64,000 nt of DNA, taken from positions 13,928,501-13,992,500 of the forward strand of contig OY821787.1 of the NCBI GenBank assembly GCA_963682175.1. Direction: 5' to 3'. The stretch's first letter is position 1; every line of letters starts with the position of its first letter. This DNA comes from Triglochin maritima (lineage: Eukaryota; Streptophyta; Magnoliopsida; Alismatales; Juncaginaceae). The notes below the pieces were generated by a model. It saw nothing but the letters and a program-made list of their open reading frames with translations. It was not told the origin of the DNA and made no database searches. The translations under genes were made by a program, and so were the position numbers. This document shows, one piece after another, positions 1 to 10,028 of the stretch.

Positions 1-582
1 CACAGGACATCTTTCTCTCGCTAAAACTGCAACAACCGGTCGACCGCCCAAAGGGCATCGTTCGACCGGTGCGAGGGATTCGCCCAAAATACACTACAAC
101 CGGTCGACCGAACCAAAACACCGGTCGACCGTTTATAGTTCAGAAACGGCTGTGCAAGTCCGACGAGCCCGAAACGGCCTACCGTCGACCGCTCCCACTC
201 CCACACTAACAATAGGTGAGCTTGAAAGCAAGTTTGACATACCTTAAGGCTTGAAGAAGCCTTTGATGAACGACGGCGAGCTCTTCCTCGCGAAACCTCC
301 CGCAATCGACGATCCTCGCTCCTCCGGCGACTCCAACGACGACTCCCGTGCTCTCCGATCGCCACACGACGCCGACCTCCACTTGCTGTCGAGAGAGAGA
401 CGAGTCTAGAGAGAGAGAGAGTGAGTGAGAGAGAAGAGAACGCGAGAGAGAGAGTGAGGGAGAGAGAGTAAAACCAACCTTTATATACTTTTCTCCCACT
501 CGATCATAGCCGTCCATCTCAATCCATCACTAATCCTCCCCTAAACACAATTAAGAACAATAAGCAAGGTTAGGATCTAACA
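1..582 (-). repeat. 3' LTR (partial) of outer Tekay-like Ty3/gypsy element
   Basis: The segment matches 33116-33697 almost base for base (about ten differences by eye, near 98% identity). It is therefore the downstream LTR of the minus-strand outer element, cut by the window start. It ends in CA at 582 and is followed by a purine tract on the minus strand, as expected for a 3' LTR. It contains CGGTCGACCG palindromes and a GA-rich stretch near 400-470. The flanking target duplication lies outside the window. Confidence 0.9.
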
Positions 583-597
583 ATCCACCCTCCTTAA
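583..597 (-). other. Polypurine tract of outer Tekay-like element
   Basis: Read on the minus strand, AAGGAGGGTGGAT directly precedes the LTR start TGTTAGATCC. It is the expected primer for plus-strand DNA synthesis. Confidence 0.75.
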
Positions 598-616
598 AAG
601 AATTTCGCCCACAAAA

Positions 617-2083
617 TTAAATCCAGTGCTTACCAAACAGCTCCGGATACGACTTCCGAACTTCCTCCTCAACCTCCCAAGTAGCCTCTCGCTGAGAGTG
701 TTGCTGCCACCTGACCTTAACCATAGGAATCGTCCTCCTCCTGAGCTGGTGATCCATCCGATCCACAATCTCAACCGGTCTCTCCTCGAGAGACAAATCC
801 TGCTGGATCTCTGGAATCTCAAACTGAATCACATGAGAAGGATCTGACACGTACTTCCTCAGCATCGAAACGTGGAAGACGTTATGAAGACCAGAAAACT
901 GTGGCGGCAACGCAATCCGGTAGGCGACCTCTCCAACTCGGTCCAAAATCTCGAACGGCCCAATGTACCTCGGACTGAGCTTCCCCTTCTTCCCGAATCT
1001 CATGACCCTACGTGACGGTGAGATCTTCAGAAAGACATGATCGCCAACCTCAAAAATCAACACTCGCCTACGCCGATCCGCGTAGCTCTTCTGCCTGCTC
1101 TGAGCTGTCGCTAGTCGCTGCCTGATCACATCAACCTTTTCAGCATATGCCTGTATAATCTCAGGCCTGACTAACTGCCTCTCGCCTACCTCACTCCAGC
1201 ACACCGGTGATCTGCACGGCCTCCCGTACAAAGCCTCGTACGGCGCCATCCCAATACTCGCATGGTAGCTGTTGTTGTAGGCGAACTCGATCAACGGCAA
1301 GTGCTCATCCCAGTGCCCTGCCCAATCCAGAGTGTACGCTCTCAGCATGTCCTCTAACGTCTGAATGGTCCTCTCTGACTGACCGTCTGTCTGCGGGTGA
1401 AATGCTGTACTGAACTTCAGACGAGTACCCAGAGCCTGCTGCAAACTCCCCTAGAATCTAGAAGTGAACCTCGGATCTCGATCTGAAATGATACCCACTG
1501 GCACCCCATGCAGTCTGACGATCTCCTCAATATACAATCTCGCAAGACCCTCGAAAGGTAGAGTAGTCCGGATGGCCAGAAAATGTGCCGATTTTGTCAG
1601 TCGATCGACTATAACCCAAATCGCGTCATGGGAGCTCCTCGTCTTTGGCAACCCAGTGACGAAATCCATCGTCACGTGCTCCCACTTCCACTCAGGTAGC
1701 TCTATCCTCTGCATCGGCCCCGCTGGTCTCTGGTGCTCGATCTTCACCTGCTGGCAAACCAAACACCTAGCCACAAAATCAGCCACATCGCGCTTCATCC
1801 CTCGCCACCAGAAGTTCCGCTGCAGATCCTTATACATCTTCGTACTCCCTGGGTGAATGGAATATCTGGCTCGGTGTGCCTCCTCCATGATGTCATCTCT
1901 CAGCGCATCGACCTTCGGCACCCAGATCCGACTCCTGAACCTCAGACCTCCATCCACTCCCACAGTGAAGTCTGACCCATCTCTGGCAGCTGACTGTAGC
2001 AGACTAGTCAAATCCTCATCCCTGTGCTGAGCCTGGACAACTCGACTGACGGTCTGCGGCTCCACTCGAAGACCCGCAATCAC
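617..2083 (-). pseudogene. Outer element integrase with C-terminal chromodomain-like tail, broken
   Basis: This is the integrase of a Ty3/gypsy chromovirus. From the N-terminal side it shows an HHCC region ending CLVCQQVK, the first catalytic Asp in MDFVTGLP, the second in ISDRDPRF, and the catalytic Glu region HPQTDGQSER. These are followed by a GPF/Y-like module (YIGPFEIL) and a chromodomain-like end (IPMVKVRWQQ, EATWEVEEE). That tail is what suggests the Tekay/Del lineage. A TAG stop at 1451-1453, where relatives usually have Trp, splits the catalytic core between the second Asp and the Glu, so no full integrase can be made. The frame ends near 617, close to the polypurine tract. It is separated from the RNase H part by one further in-frame stop at 2084-2086. 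Confidence 0.88.
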
Positions 2084-2086
2084 TGC

Positions 2087-3111
2087 TCACCCCGAGCTCT
2101 CGGTGAATGGCCTCCACTCAGACAATGTCTCGAGTAGCCTCCACTCCTGAATACACAAACTCGCAGCTGACACCTCCACTTTCCTGCTCAGCGCGTCTGC
2201 AACTGAATTCGCCTTCCCCGGATGATAGGAGATGGTGAAATCAAAATCCTTAATCAGCTCAAGCCACCTGCGCTGCCTCATATTCAGCTCCTTCTGTGAA
2301 AACAGGTACTTCAAACTCTGATGATCCGTGAAGACTTCGAACCGCTCACCATACAAATAGTGACGCCAAATCTTCAGAGCATGAACCACGGCTGCCAACT
2401 CTAGATCGTGAGTGGGGTAATTCTTCTCGTGCACCTTCAGTTGCCTCGAAGCATACGCCACCACCTGCCCGTGCTGCATCAGTACACAGCCTAAACCAAC
2501 ACCTTAGGTGTCGTTGTAAATCACATAACCTCCGCTACCGCTGGGAAGAGTCAGAACTGGAGCAGTCGTCAACCGACTCTTCAGTTCCTGAAAACGGTCC
2601 TCGCAATTCTGGGACCAAACAAACTTCACTCCTTTCTTCGTCAGCGCTGTCAGTGGTGAAGCAAGTCTCGAGAAGTCTTTGATGAACCGGCGGTAGTAAC
2701 CCACCAATCCAACAAAACTCCTAATCTCAGTCACACTCGTCGGGGCTCTCCACTGCGTCACTGCCTCGACCTTCGCTGGATCCACTGATATCCCAGCTCC
2801 TGACACGATATGCCCCAAAAATGCAACACTGTGAAGCCAGAACTCGCACTTCGAAAACTTGGCATACAACTGCTGATCTCTCAGAATGCCAAGTACAATC
2901 CTCAGATGCTCCCGGTACTGATCCATATCTGGTGAATAGACTAAAATATCGTCCACGAAGACAATCACGAAACGGTCGAGATACTGACTGAAAGTCCTAT
3001 TCATCAGATCCATAAATGCTGCAGGCGCATTCGTCAACCCGAACATCTGCCTCTCTAATCCTCAACTGATGGTACCCACATCGTAGATCAATCTTCGAGA
3101 ACACCTTCGCT
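2087..3111 (-). pseudogene. Outer element reverse transcriptase C-terminal part and RNase H, broken
   Basis: This is the downstream half of the pol gene of the outer element. The RT core motif FVDDILVYS is present, followed by the connection region [10 protein letters not shown] and [12 protein letters not shown]. RNase H follows ([26 protein letters not shown]). Three lesions are visible. A TAA at 2504-2506 falls next to the first RNase H aspartate. A TGA lies at 2084-2086. Near 3046-3055 the text jumps from a LRIREA-like motif directly to FGLTNAP, so about twenty residues normally found between them are missing and the frame shifts. The N-terminal part of the same gene lies at 29959-30500, separated by the 26.8-kb Athila insertion. 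Confidence 0.87.
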
Positions 3112-3116
3112 GACTG
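3112..3116. repeat. Target site duplication GACTG, left copy
   Basis: GACTG directly precedes the TGATTGA terminus of the Athila LTR and is repeated at 29959-29963. Confidence 0.95.
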
Positions 3117-3436
3117 TGATTGATCATTTTTTATTTAACCGCAAGTGCACGGCCGCGTTGAAGCGGTGGCAAATACGGGTCGTCCACTGGGAGGTGTGTC
3201 GACACTTGGTTCGTGCGAAGGCAAGGGGTAAAGAAAGGAGAAAAGGATTGGTTACACTAAACTACACTACAATGCTAAACTAGAATGCAAAAGGAAATGA
3301 AGATAAGCAATAAAACTAAACCCCATAGGGGGTAGAGAACTGATGTGAACATAAAGATGTGTGTGTGTGTGTGTGTGTGTGTGTGTTCAATTAAGCTCCT
3401 CACAACATGTAGTGCATGAAATCATAAAACTACATC
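3117..3436 (-). repeat. 3' LTR of Athila element, first part
   Basis: The segment matches 28404-28715. It includes a GT microsatellite (3358-3386) that is longer than in the partner LTR. It is interrupted at 3436/3437 by gag-protease-only element A and resumes at 18938. Confidence 0.93.
3432..3436. repeat. Target site duplication ACATC, left copy
   Basis: ACATC precedes the TGATGCATTG terminus of element A and recurs at 18933-18937. The uninterrupted sequence is seen in the other Athila LTR. Confidence 0.95.
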
Positions 3437-4714
3437 TGATGCATTGCATACATTGCATCATATGTCTTTCATTTAGATTACTTTTACATCAATAAATGCT
3501 ACTAAGGTATGTGTTTAGTCTTATTTACAGAATACAGGGACCTGAATGCAATTTACCCACATCCCGAGCATAAACGCATGCAAAAGACTCATTTCTATCA
3601 TAAAGACCAAGTTCAAGATTATCGGGTTACGAATGGAAATGTATCCAAGCATAAAAGCATTCAAGTCCTAATTGCAAAAAGAACAAGGACTTAAGCACAA
3701 AAGTAACCGAGGACTTAACTGCAAAAAGAACAAGGACTTAAGCACAAAAGTAACCGGGGACTTAACTGCAAAAAGTCAAGGACCTAATTGCAAATCACGA
3801 GTAGCTTTTATTATCTTGGAGAAAATCTAAAGAAAAATCAATATAAATCTCCAAACATATAAAGGAATTAATCCGGAGCTCAAAAGAATGGAAAGAAATC
3901 ATCCAGACGCGCAAAGGAGGATCAAATCATACCATAAACACTCAGCAAAAATCCGGAATTAATCTGACTATATTGTGCGGCGTTTCCACCGCACAACACA
4001 TACAACATGCGGCGATTCCGCCGCCCGCCTTACGATCCGTGTGCTCCAATTTCGTCCAGTCGTGTCTGGACACGTGTACTTTCCAATATTATACCTAGAT
4101 CCCTTGTAGCAACTATAAATAGACCCGAGAACGATGTTAGAAGGGTCCTTAGTCTTTTGTGGTAGTTTTTATTTCTTAATCTTAGTTTTGTATTCTTCCT
4201 TTTCATTAATAAAATTCTGTCTTTTATTTTTTTACTTTTAGTTTTCTTTTGTTATGTCTCAAGGACCCCTTCTTCCTCCCTCCATGAGTTTCTAACTCCT
4301 TCCAAAGGGTGGAGGTGACGGATTAGGGTGAAGAGAAGATGAATGGATGTTATTATTTTAATTTCGTGTTAGTATATTTTGATTACTTGAGTTTATGTTA
4401 AATCATTTATCATGTAATGCTTTATAACTAATATGATTTATTATAAGTTTTTGAATTCTCTAATCTAAACCTTAAATCTAATCCTCCACCCAACGGAATT
4501 CACTTCTTTGTTCTTGCTTTAGTTTTAATTGTTTTTGTTTCTTGCTTTAAATAACTAAAACCCAAAAATCTCAAAACCCATTTATTTCTTCTCTCTTTCT
4601 TTTCTCCAATCAAAATCACACTAAAAACAGAATCTCTCCCTCCTTGTGTTCGACCCGTATTTGCCACATCTTCATTGACACCGTGCACTTGCGGTATAAA
4701 TTTAATTCTCATCA
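3437..4714 (+). repeat. 5' LTR of element A
   Basis: This 1,278-bp LTR pairs with 17655-18932. It contains about 47-bp tandem units near 3682-3775 built on a motif like AAGGACTTAACTGCAAAA. It also has GC-rich palindromes near 3974-3993 and 4011-4027, and a TATA box at 4114. Confidence 0.93.
4114..4121 (+). promoter_or_regulatory. TATA box of element A 5' LTR
   Basis: TATAAATA lies in the middle of the LTR, the expected U3/R position. The same box is at 18332-18339 in the other LTR and at 8224-8231 and 14956-14963 in element B. Confidence 0.65.
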
Positions 4715-4720
4715 AGTTTT

Positions 4721-4738
4721 TGGCGCCGTTGCCGGGGA
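4721..4738 (+). other. tRNA-Asp primer binding site of element A
   Basis: TGGCGCCGTTGCCGGGGA begins six bases after the LTR end. It is complementary to the 3' end of plant tRNA-Asp (CCCGGCAACGGCGCCA), the usual primer of Athila-type elements. Confidence 0.88.
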
Positions 4739-6177
4739 GGCGACGAGAATTCCAAGTTTTTTTTTGTGATTTTTGTTTGGTTTGTTTGGATCTTGGTTTT
4801 TCACGATCTAACGTTTTCTCTGTGCTTTTCAGGAAGTATTAGAGACGACGCAAAAATCCGGACGCAATCCAAGGTGACCAAGCGGCGAAATCGCCGCACC
4901 AGCAGTGTAGTGTGCGGCGGAAACGCCGCACGGGTTGGAGATCGGAGCCTGAAATTTTTCCTGGACGCGAACTATCTCTGGGTGGAAGCGTAGAGAAGCT
5001 GGAAATTGTCGAGAGCGGGCGGCGAACCCGACTGAGCGTGCGTAGGTAACCTTTGTTGCCTTTTCCTCGAAATTTCTATTTTCGAAAAATTTCCTGTTAT
5101 TAGAATTGCACGTGTTAAGCTTAAATTCCATAATTGGCAATATTTCAACTCTGACCTAAAATTCGCAAAATTAGAAAGACCTTAGTGCATGCATCATATA
5201 ATGTTTTGTTTGCATTATTCTTGCTAAATTCTTGCAAATCAATTTCTGTTGAAGAGTGCTGGAGGCAAGGTACGTATCGCGGTTTTTAACGATTGCATTT
5301 AAGCATATAATTTAATTTGCATACAACCTTGCAATTGCCCCCATTAAAAAGACCATTGTTTGACTATCTTTGTTAGATCTAAGTTAAACTATCTTAAGGG
5401 CAACTCCGTAGGAAAAGATACGGTGGGGATTTCATCACCCTTCCATGGCCCACAAATCACAATCCTAATGTGTCACCCAAGCCTTAAAATTTAAAATCAA
5501 TTAGACATTGGCCCCTAAGGACTCGGACTCAATTAAGGAGAAGAATTGGTTTGACTTGCTATGACCTGAAGCCGATCGAATTCAATTTGGTGTCTAGGAA
5601 GTGTTTTTGTGTTGACGAAAGTCTTCCAAGCGAAGTGGTTGTCTAATTGGCACCGACTCTGTCGGAAGCGCCCCCACTAGCTATACACTACCTGGCCAAT
5701 TTGGTTTGATTAGTGAGGGAGGTGAATCAAGCGAATCAATTCGACTCAACCAGTTAGGAGTCGTCTAGATTTAAGTGACACTAGGTCTAGGATTGTTTGA
5801 ACCGTGCTTTCTTAGGAAATTTCTGACCAACCCTCTTTTCTATCTTTAGAGTTAAGTTTCCTTTCTCATCTGAGTTTTCTTTCTCTTCTCACCTAAATTA
5901 TCTAGATTAGGATTCCTTTCTCATCTTGCCCCATTCTATTGTTTGTTTCCCTTTTGAAAAAAAAACATAAAAAAAACGAAAATTAAAAAAAAAATTGTAA
6001 TTAATTCTTGAAATTAAATTTGGAATTTAAATTTCGAATTTGAATTCAAAAATTGATTCAACCCGGTGCACTCAGATTTGGATTCGGGACTTGAGTAATC
6101 GACTCTCACGAGTTCATCTAGATTCCAGTCTGGAACTTAACCCCAATCCACCTGTTGCACCACCTCACCCGGATCCA
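4739..6177 (+). other. Untranslated leader of element A
   Basis: I see no credible gene here. The stretch holds GC-rich palindromes (GGCGAAATCGCC and GTGCGGCGGAAACGCCGCAC, 4883-4930). It has a splice-donor-like AAG|GTACGTATC after 5269. The block GGTGGGGATTTCATCACCC near 5422-5440 recurs in the other Athila-type leaders. An A-rich tract (5955-6000) precedes gag. Confidence 0.7.
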
Positions 6178-7616
6178 ATGGGTGAGAACGTAGTGGACCC
6201 GCCTGTTGCACAACCTATAACTCTGAGGGATCGATGCTATCCAGCGATGGCTGCTCAGCCATCGTGCATCGTTATGCCCACCATACCGGGTCGCGACTTC
6301 GAACTTAAGGCACAATACATGAGTATGTTGCCTAAGTTCACCTCTAGGGAAGATCCATATCTCTTCCTTAGAGAATTTGAGGAAATCTGCTCTCTTATGC
6401 AATACCAGCATATCCCTGAAGAGGCAGTGCGTCTGAAATTTGTGCCTCTGGCACTAAAAGACGACGTTAAGAAATGGCTATATAGTCTAGCCGAAAGATC
6501 TATTAGGAGTTGGGCTGAGTTTGTTCAAGTATTCCTGAAAAAATATTTTCCCAACCATAAGACTATGAGGATTAGGAATGAAATTGTTGCATTCGTTCAG
6601 TCTGAGAGCGAGCCGTTCTATTCCTATCTAGAAAGATTTAAGAGTGTACTGACCCAATGCCCTCATCATGGAATTCCAAGATGGCAATTATGCCAAATTA
6701 TTTATGAGGGATTGACACCCACATCTAGAGTTATGGTAGAATCCGTAAGCCAAGGGAACTTTATGTCGAAAAATGAAAATGATGCCTGGACTTTCCTTGA
6801 GGATTTAGCCGAAAACAGTATGCAATGGGACAATGCTAGAACACCGCTTAACCCAAGTATTGGATCTAGAATAGCAAGCCAACCCAAACCAGGTGTCTTA
6901 GCTGTAGATGCCAATATAGCGGCTGAAGCAAAACTAGCTACCCTTATGCGCAGAATGGAAAGTCTAGAACTACAAGCCCAAACCCGAGTGAATCAAGCAT
7001 CGTCTATCCCCTGCTCTTGATGTGGTCAGACTGGTCATGTAATGGAGGATTGTGCGGACTGGGAACAAGTTAATGCCATGTATAACCATGCTAGAAATGA
7101 CCGCTACGCATCAACCTATAACTCTGGTTGGCGTAATAATTCCAATTTCTCATCAAACCAACAAGGTCAACCTCCTAGACAACAACCAAACCCGTATGTC
7201 CAAAATAATATATCTTCTGGGTTTAGTAACAATAACGATCATGAGGTTAGGTTGACAAGCTTGGAAAATTTGATGAAAACCTTTATACAAACAACCAACC
7301 AGACCTTCCAAAGGCTAGAGACACAAGTCAGTCAACTAGCACAAATAGTAGGTGAAAGACAAAAGGGTCGGTTTCCAAGTCAACCTGAGGTGAACCCTAG
7401 ATCTAATAATAATTCATATCAATCCTATCAAGCACCTTCAGGAAATAACAACCCTAGACCGGTTCAAATTGTTAATGAGGAAGGACCGTTCCAACAAATA
7501 AATGCAGTAGTATCATTACGGTCCGGAAGATAAGTTGATAACAATGTGGTAAATCCTAGAGTGTCCAATCAATCTAGCCACCAAGCACCCACATATGACC
7601 TGACCATTGAACCTGA
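6178..7616 (+). pseudogene. Gag of element A, interrupted by stops
   Basis: Gag builds the virus-like particle and packages element RNA. The frame from the ATG at 6178 reads through motifs shared with the other two Athila-type Gags here: RDRCYP, QPSCIV, DPYLFLREFEE, LKDDVKKWLYSL, FLKKYFPNH, CPHHGI and LCQIIYEGL. A TGA at 7018-7020 cuts the CCHC zinc knuckle (PCS*CGQTGHVMEDC), and a TAA at 7531-7533 follows in the same frame. Element B is inserted at 7616/7617, and the frame resumes at 15532 without a shift. Both stops fit C-to-T changes of CGA and CAA codons. Confidence 0.88.
7612..7616. repeat. Target site duplication CCTGA, left copy
   Basis: CCTGA precedes the terminus of element B and is repeated at 15532-15536. 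Confidence 0.95.
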
Positions 7617-8798
7617 TGATGCATTGCATACATTGCATCATATGTCTTTCATTTAGATTACTTTTATATCAATAAATGCTACTAAGGTATGTGTTTAGTC
7701 GTATTTACAGAATACAGGGACCTGAATGCAAATTACCCACATTCCAAGCATAAACGCGTGCAAAAGATTCATTTCTATCATAAAGACCGAGTTCAAGTTT
7801 ATCGGGTTTCAAATAGAAATGCATCCAAGCATACAAGCATTCAAGGAGCTAATTACAAAAAGGTCAAGGACTTAATTGCAAAATGCCAAGGACCTAATTG
7901 CAAAATAAAAGGACCAAGTTATTGTGTGGAGAAAGTCAAAAGAAAAATCAAATATAAATCTCCAACAATGGAAGGAATTAATCCAGAGCTCAAAAGAATG
8001 GAAACAAATCATCCAGACGCGCAAATAAAGATCAAATCATGCCATAAACGCACCGCAGAAATCCGGACCCGATCCCATCAACCTGGGCGGCAAATTAGCC
8101 GCACCTCCCATGCATTGTGCGGCGATTTCGCCGCACCAGAGGTGATCTGTGTGCCCGATTTTCGTCCAGTGTCGGGTCGACGCGTGTACTATCCTTTTAT
8201 GTATTGGTATCCCCTGTATCGGCTATAAATAGCCCTGTAGGACGAATGTAACACATCTTTGAACCTTTGGTCTTGGATCATTAGTAATAAAATTCTGTTT
8301 TATTTTGTTTTGTTTTAATTTTCTTTTCTTAATGTCTCTAGGATCCCTTCTTCTTCCTCCCTCCATGAGTTTCTAACTCTTTCCAAAGGGTGGTGGTGAT
8401 GGAATTAGGGGTAGAGAAGATGAATGCATGTTATTGTTTTAAGTTCGTGATTAGTATATTTTGATTACTTGAGTTTATGTTAAATCATTTATCTTGTAAT
8501 GCTTCATAACTAACATGATTTATTTCAAGTTTCTCCATTCTCCAATCTAAACCTAAGTCTAGACCTCCACCCGACGGAATTCTCCATCTTTATTCTTGTT
8601 TTTTTAGTTTTAATTGTTCTTGTTTCTTGCTTTAGATAATTAAATCAAAAACCCCAAAAACCCAAATTAATTCTTCTCTCCTTCTTTCCCCCAATCGAAA
8701 TCACATTAATAACAAATCTCTCCCTCCTTGTGTTCGACCCGTATTTGCCACGTCTTCATTGACACCGTGCACTTGCGGTATAAATTTAATTACCATCA
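7617..8798 (+). repeat. 5' LTR of element B
   Basis: This 1,182-bp LTR starts TG and ends CA. It has a TATA box at 8224-8231 and GC palindromes near 8088-8103 and 8118-8140. An open frame of 179 codons inside it is chance sequence of the LTR. Confidence 0.93.
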
Positions 8799-8804
8799 AG
8801 ATTT

Positions 8805-8822
8805 TGGCGCCGTTGCCGGGGA
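8805..8822 (+). other. tRNA-Asp primer binding site of element B
   Basis: The same 18-base motif as in element A lies six bases after the LTR end. Confidence 0.88.
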
Positions 8823-10028
8823 GGTGCCAGTCCAGACTCTTGTTTGGACGATTCAAGTGGATTTAATTTGTGTTGTGTAGTTTTTCCTTGTTTCAGGAGA
8901 CTTGGAGTCATCAGGAGGAACGCCTGGAGAAGTTTGGAGTGAATCTGAGCATTTAAGACCGCCAATCAGCGGCCTGAGACCGCCAATTGGCGGTCTGGTA
9001 AGCTCGTTTTTGTCTCTTATTTCTTTGGTTGGTTTTCATAATTGATGTAGTGATCTGGGATTTAATTTGGCATGTTTTGACTTATAGTTCGTTCCCAGAT
9101 CAATAATCAAACCTCCTTTAAGCAACTTGGACCCTAAAACTCAAAGCAAAAGATTAGGCATTCATTCTTGTTTAGGTCATGCATCATGTATGTGACTTAG
9201 GCACTTAGATTGTCTTTTATCTTAGCTTTATTTTCTGTTGCTGAGAGCTGGCGTGAGGTACGCACCTTCTACTCTCATTCATGCATTTCGTATGAACATG
9301 CATTAGTTAGTAGGAAGTGCATTGCAACAAGTGTGAGTTGAGCGTTGTTTGGAGTGTTGATTGCTAGATTTAGGACTCCAAAACGCTACTAAGGAGGGGC
9401 TGTCCCGTAAAAGATAAGGTGGGGGATTTCATCACCCTTTCCTTCGCCCCAAAAACCACACTAATCAAGAGCCTAATTTTAAAATCAAGTAGACATTGGC
9501 CCTAAGGATTTCGGGCGCATTAGGAGAGTGATCCGGTCCCGACCGTCATGACCTGATCGGCGTTGCCCACTTTGTCGATAGTAGGAGAGACGAGATCCCC
9601 GGATCTTGGCTCACTTGCTGGGCTTTGTGGTCCTCGTTGTAGGGAGGTGAGGCTTGTTGAGGCCGTGTGACCTCGCAGTTAGGCGTCGTCTAGCTGTAAG
9701 GACCTATAGCGACCTTAGGATTGCTTGAGCCTTGTTTGCTTGTGTGCTTCTACCTGTACCCATCCGCCGTAGCTTAAGGACTTCTTCCCTTCTCTCCTGA
9801 GTCATTCTTTCTCTCCTGTGTTCCCCGTCTTCTCTTCTACGTACATTCTTCATTTGAAAAAAAAAAGAAAAAGAAAAAAAAGAGTTGTGGTTTGTGTGTG
9901 CACCTTTGTGCATGCTTTCGTGGACACGAGACGAGAGTGGTCGTTTGACGAGGAGCGTTGTCAATCCGGCTTCAGTCATCGATTTCTCGACACCTTCCTC
10001 CTCTCGTGTCGCACGTAGTTCGAGTCCA
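8823..10028 (+). other. Untranslated leader of element B
   Basis: There is no credible gene. The leader contains CCGCCAATTGGCGG (8980-8993) beside a second imperfect palindrome. It has a donor-like GAG|GTACGC after 9257, the GGTGGGGGATTTCATCACCC block at 9419-9438 and an A-rich tract at 9858-9882. It resembles the Athila leader (27357-28379, minus) more than any coding sequence. Confidence 0.7.

Noticed and set aside
206..517. Ser/Leu-rich frames in the outer LTR (also 21-365, 33136-33614)
   Set aside because: They arise from the GA/CT-rich repeat and the palindrome array of the LTR.
3509..3694. 61-codon frame in the element A LTR (also 17727-17912)
   Set aside because: LTR sequence, same reason.
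4721..4738. tRNA gene near the LTR ends
   Set aside because: The match is only the 18-base primer site complementary to a tRNA 3' end; no cloverleaf is present.
7689..8228. 179-codon open frame in the LTR of element B (also 14421-14960)
   Set aside because: It lies wholly inside the LTR, runs across the TATA box and palindromes, and has no family motif. It occurs twice only because the LTR is duplicated.
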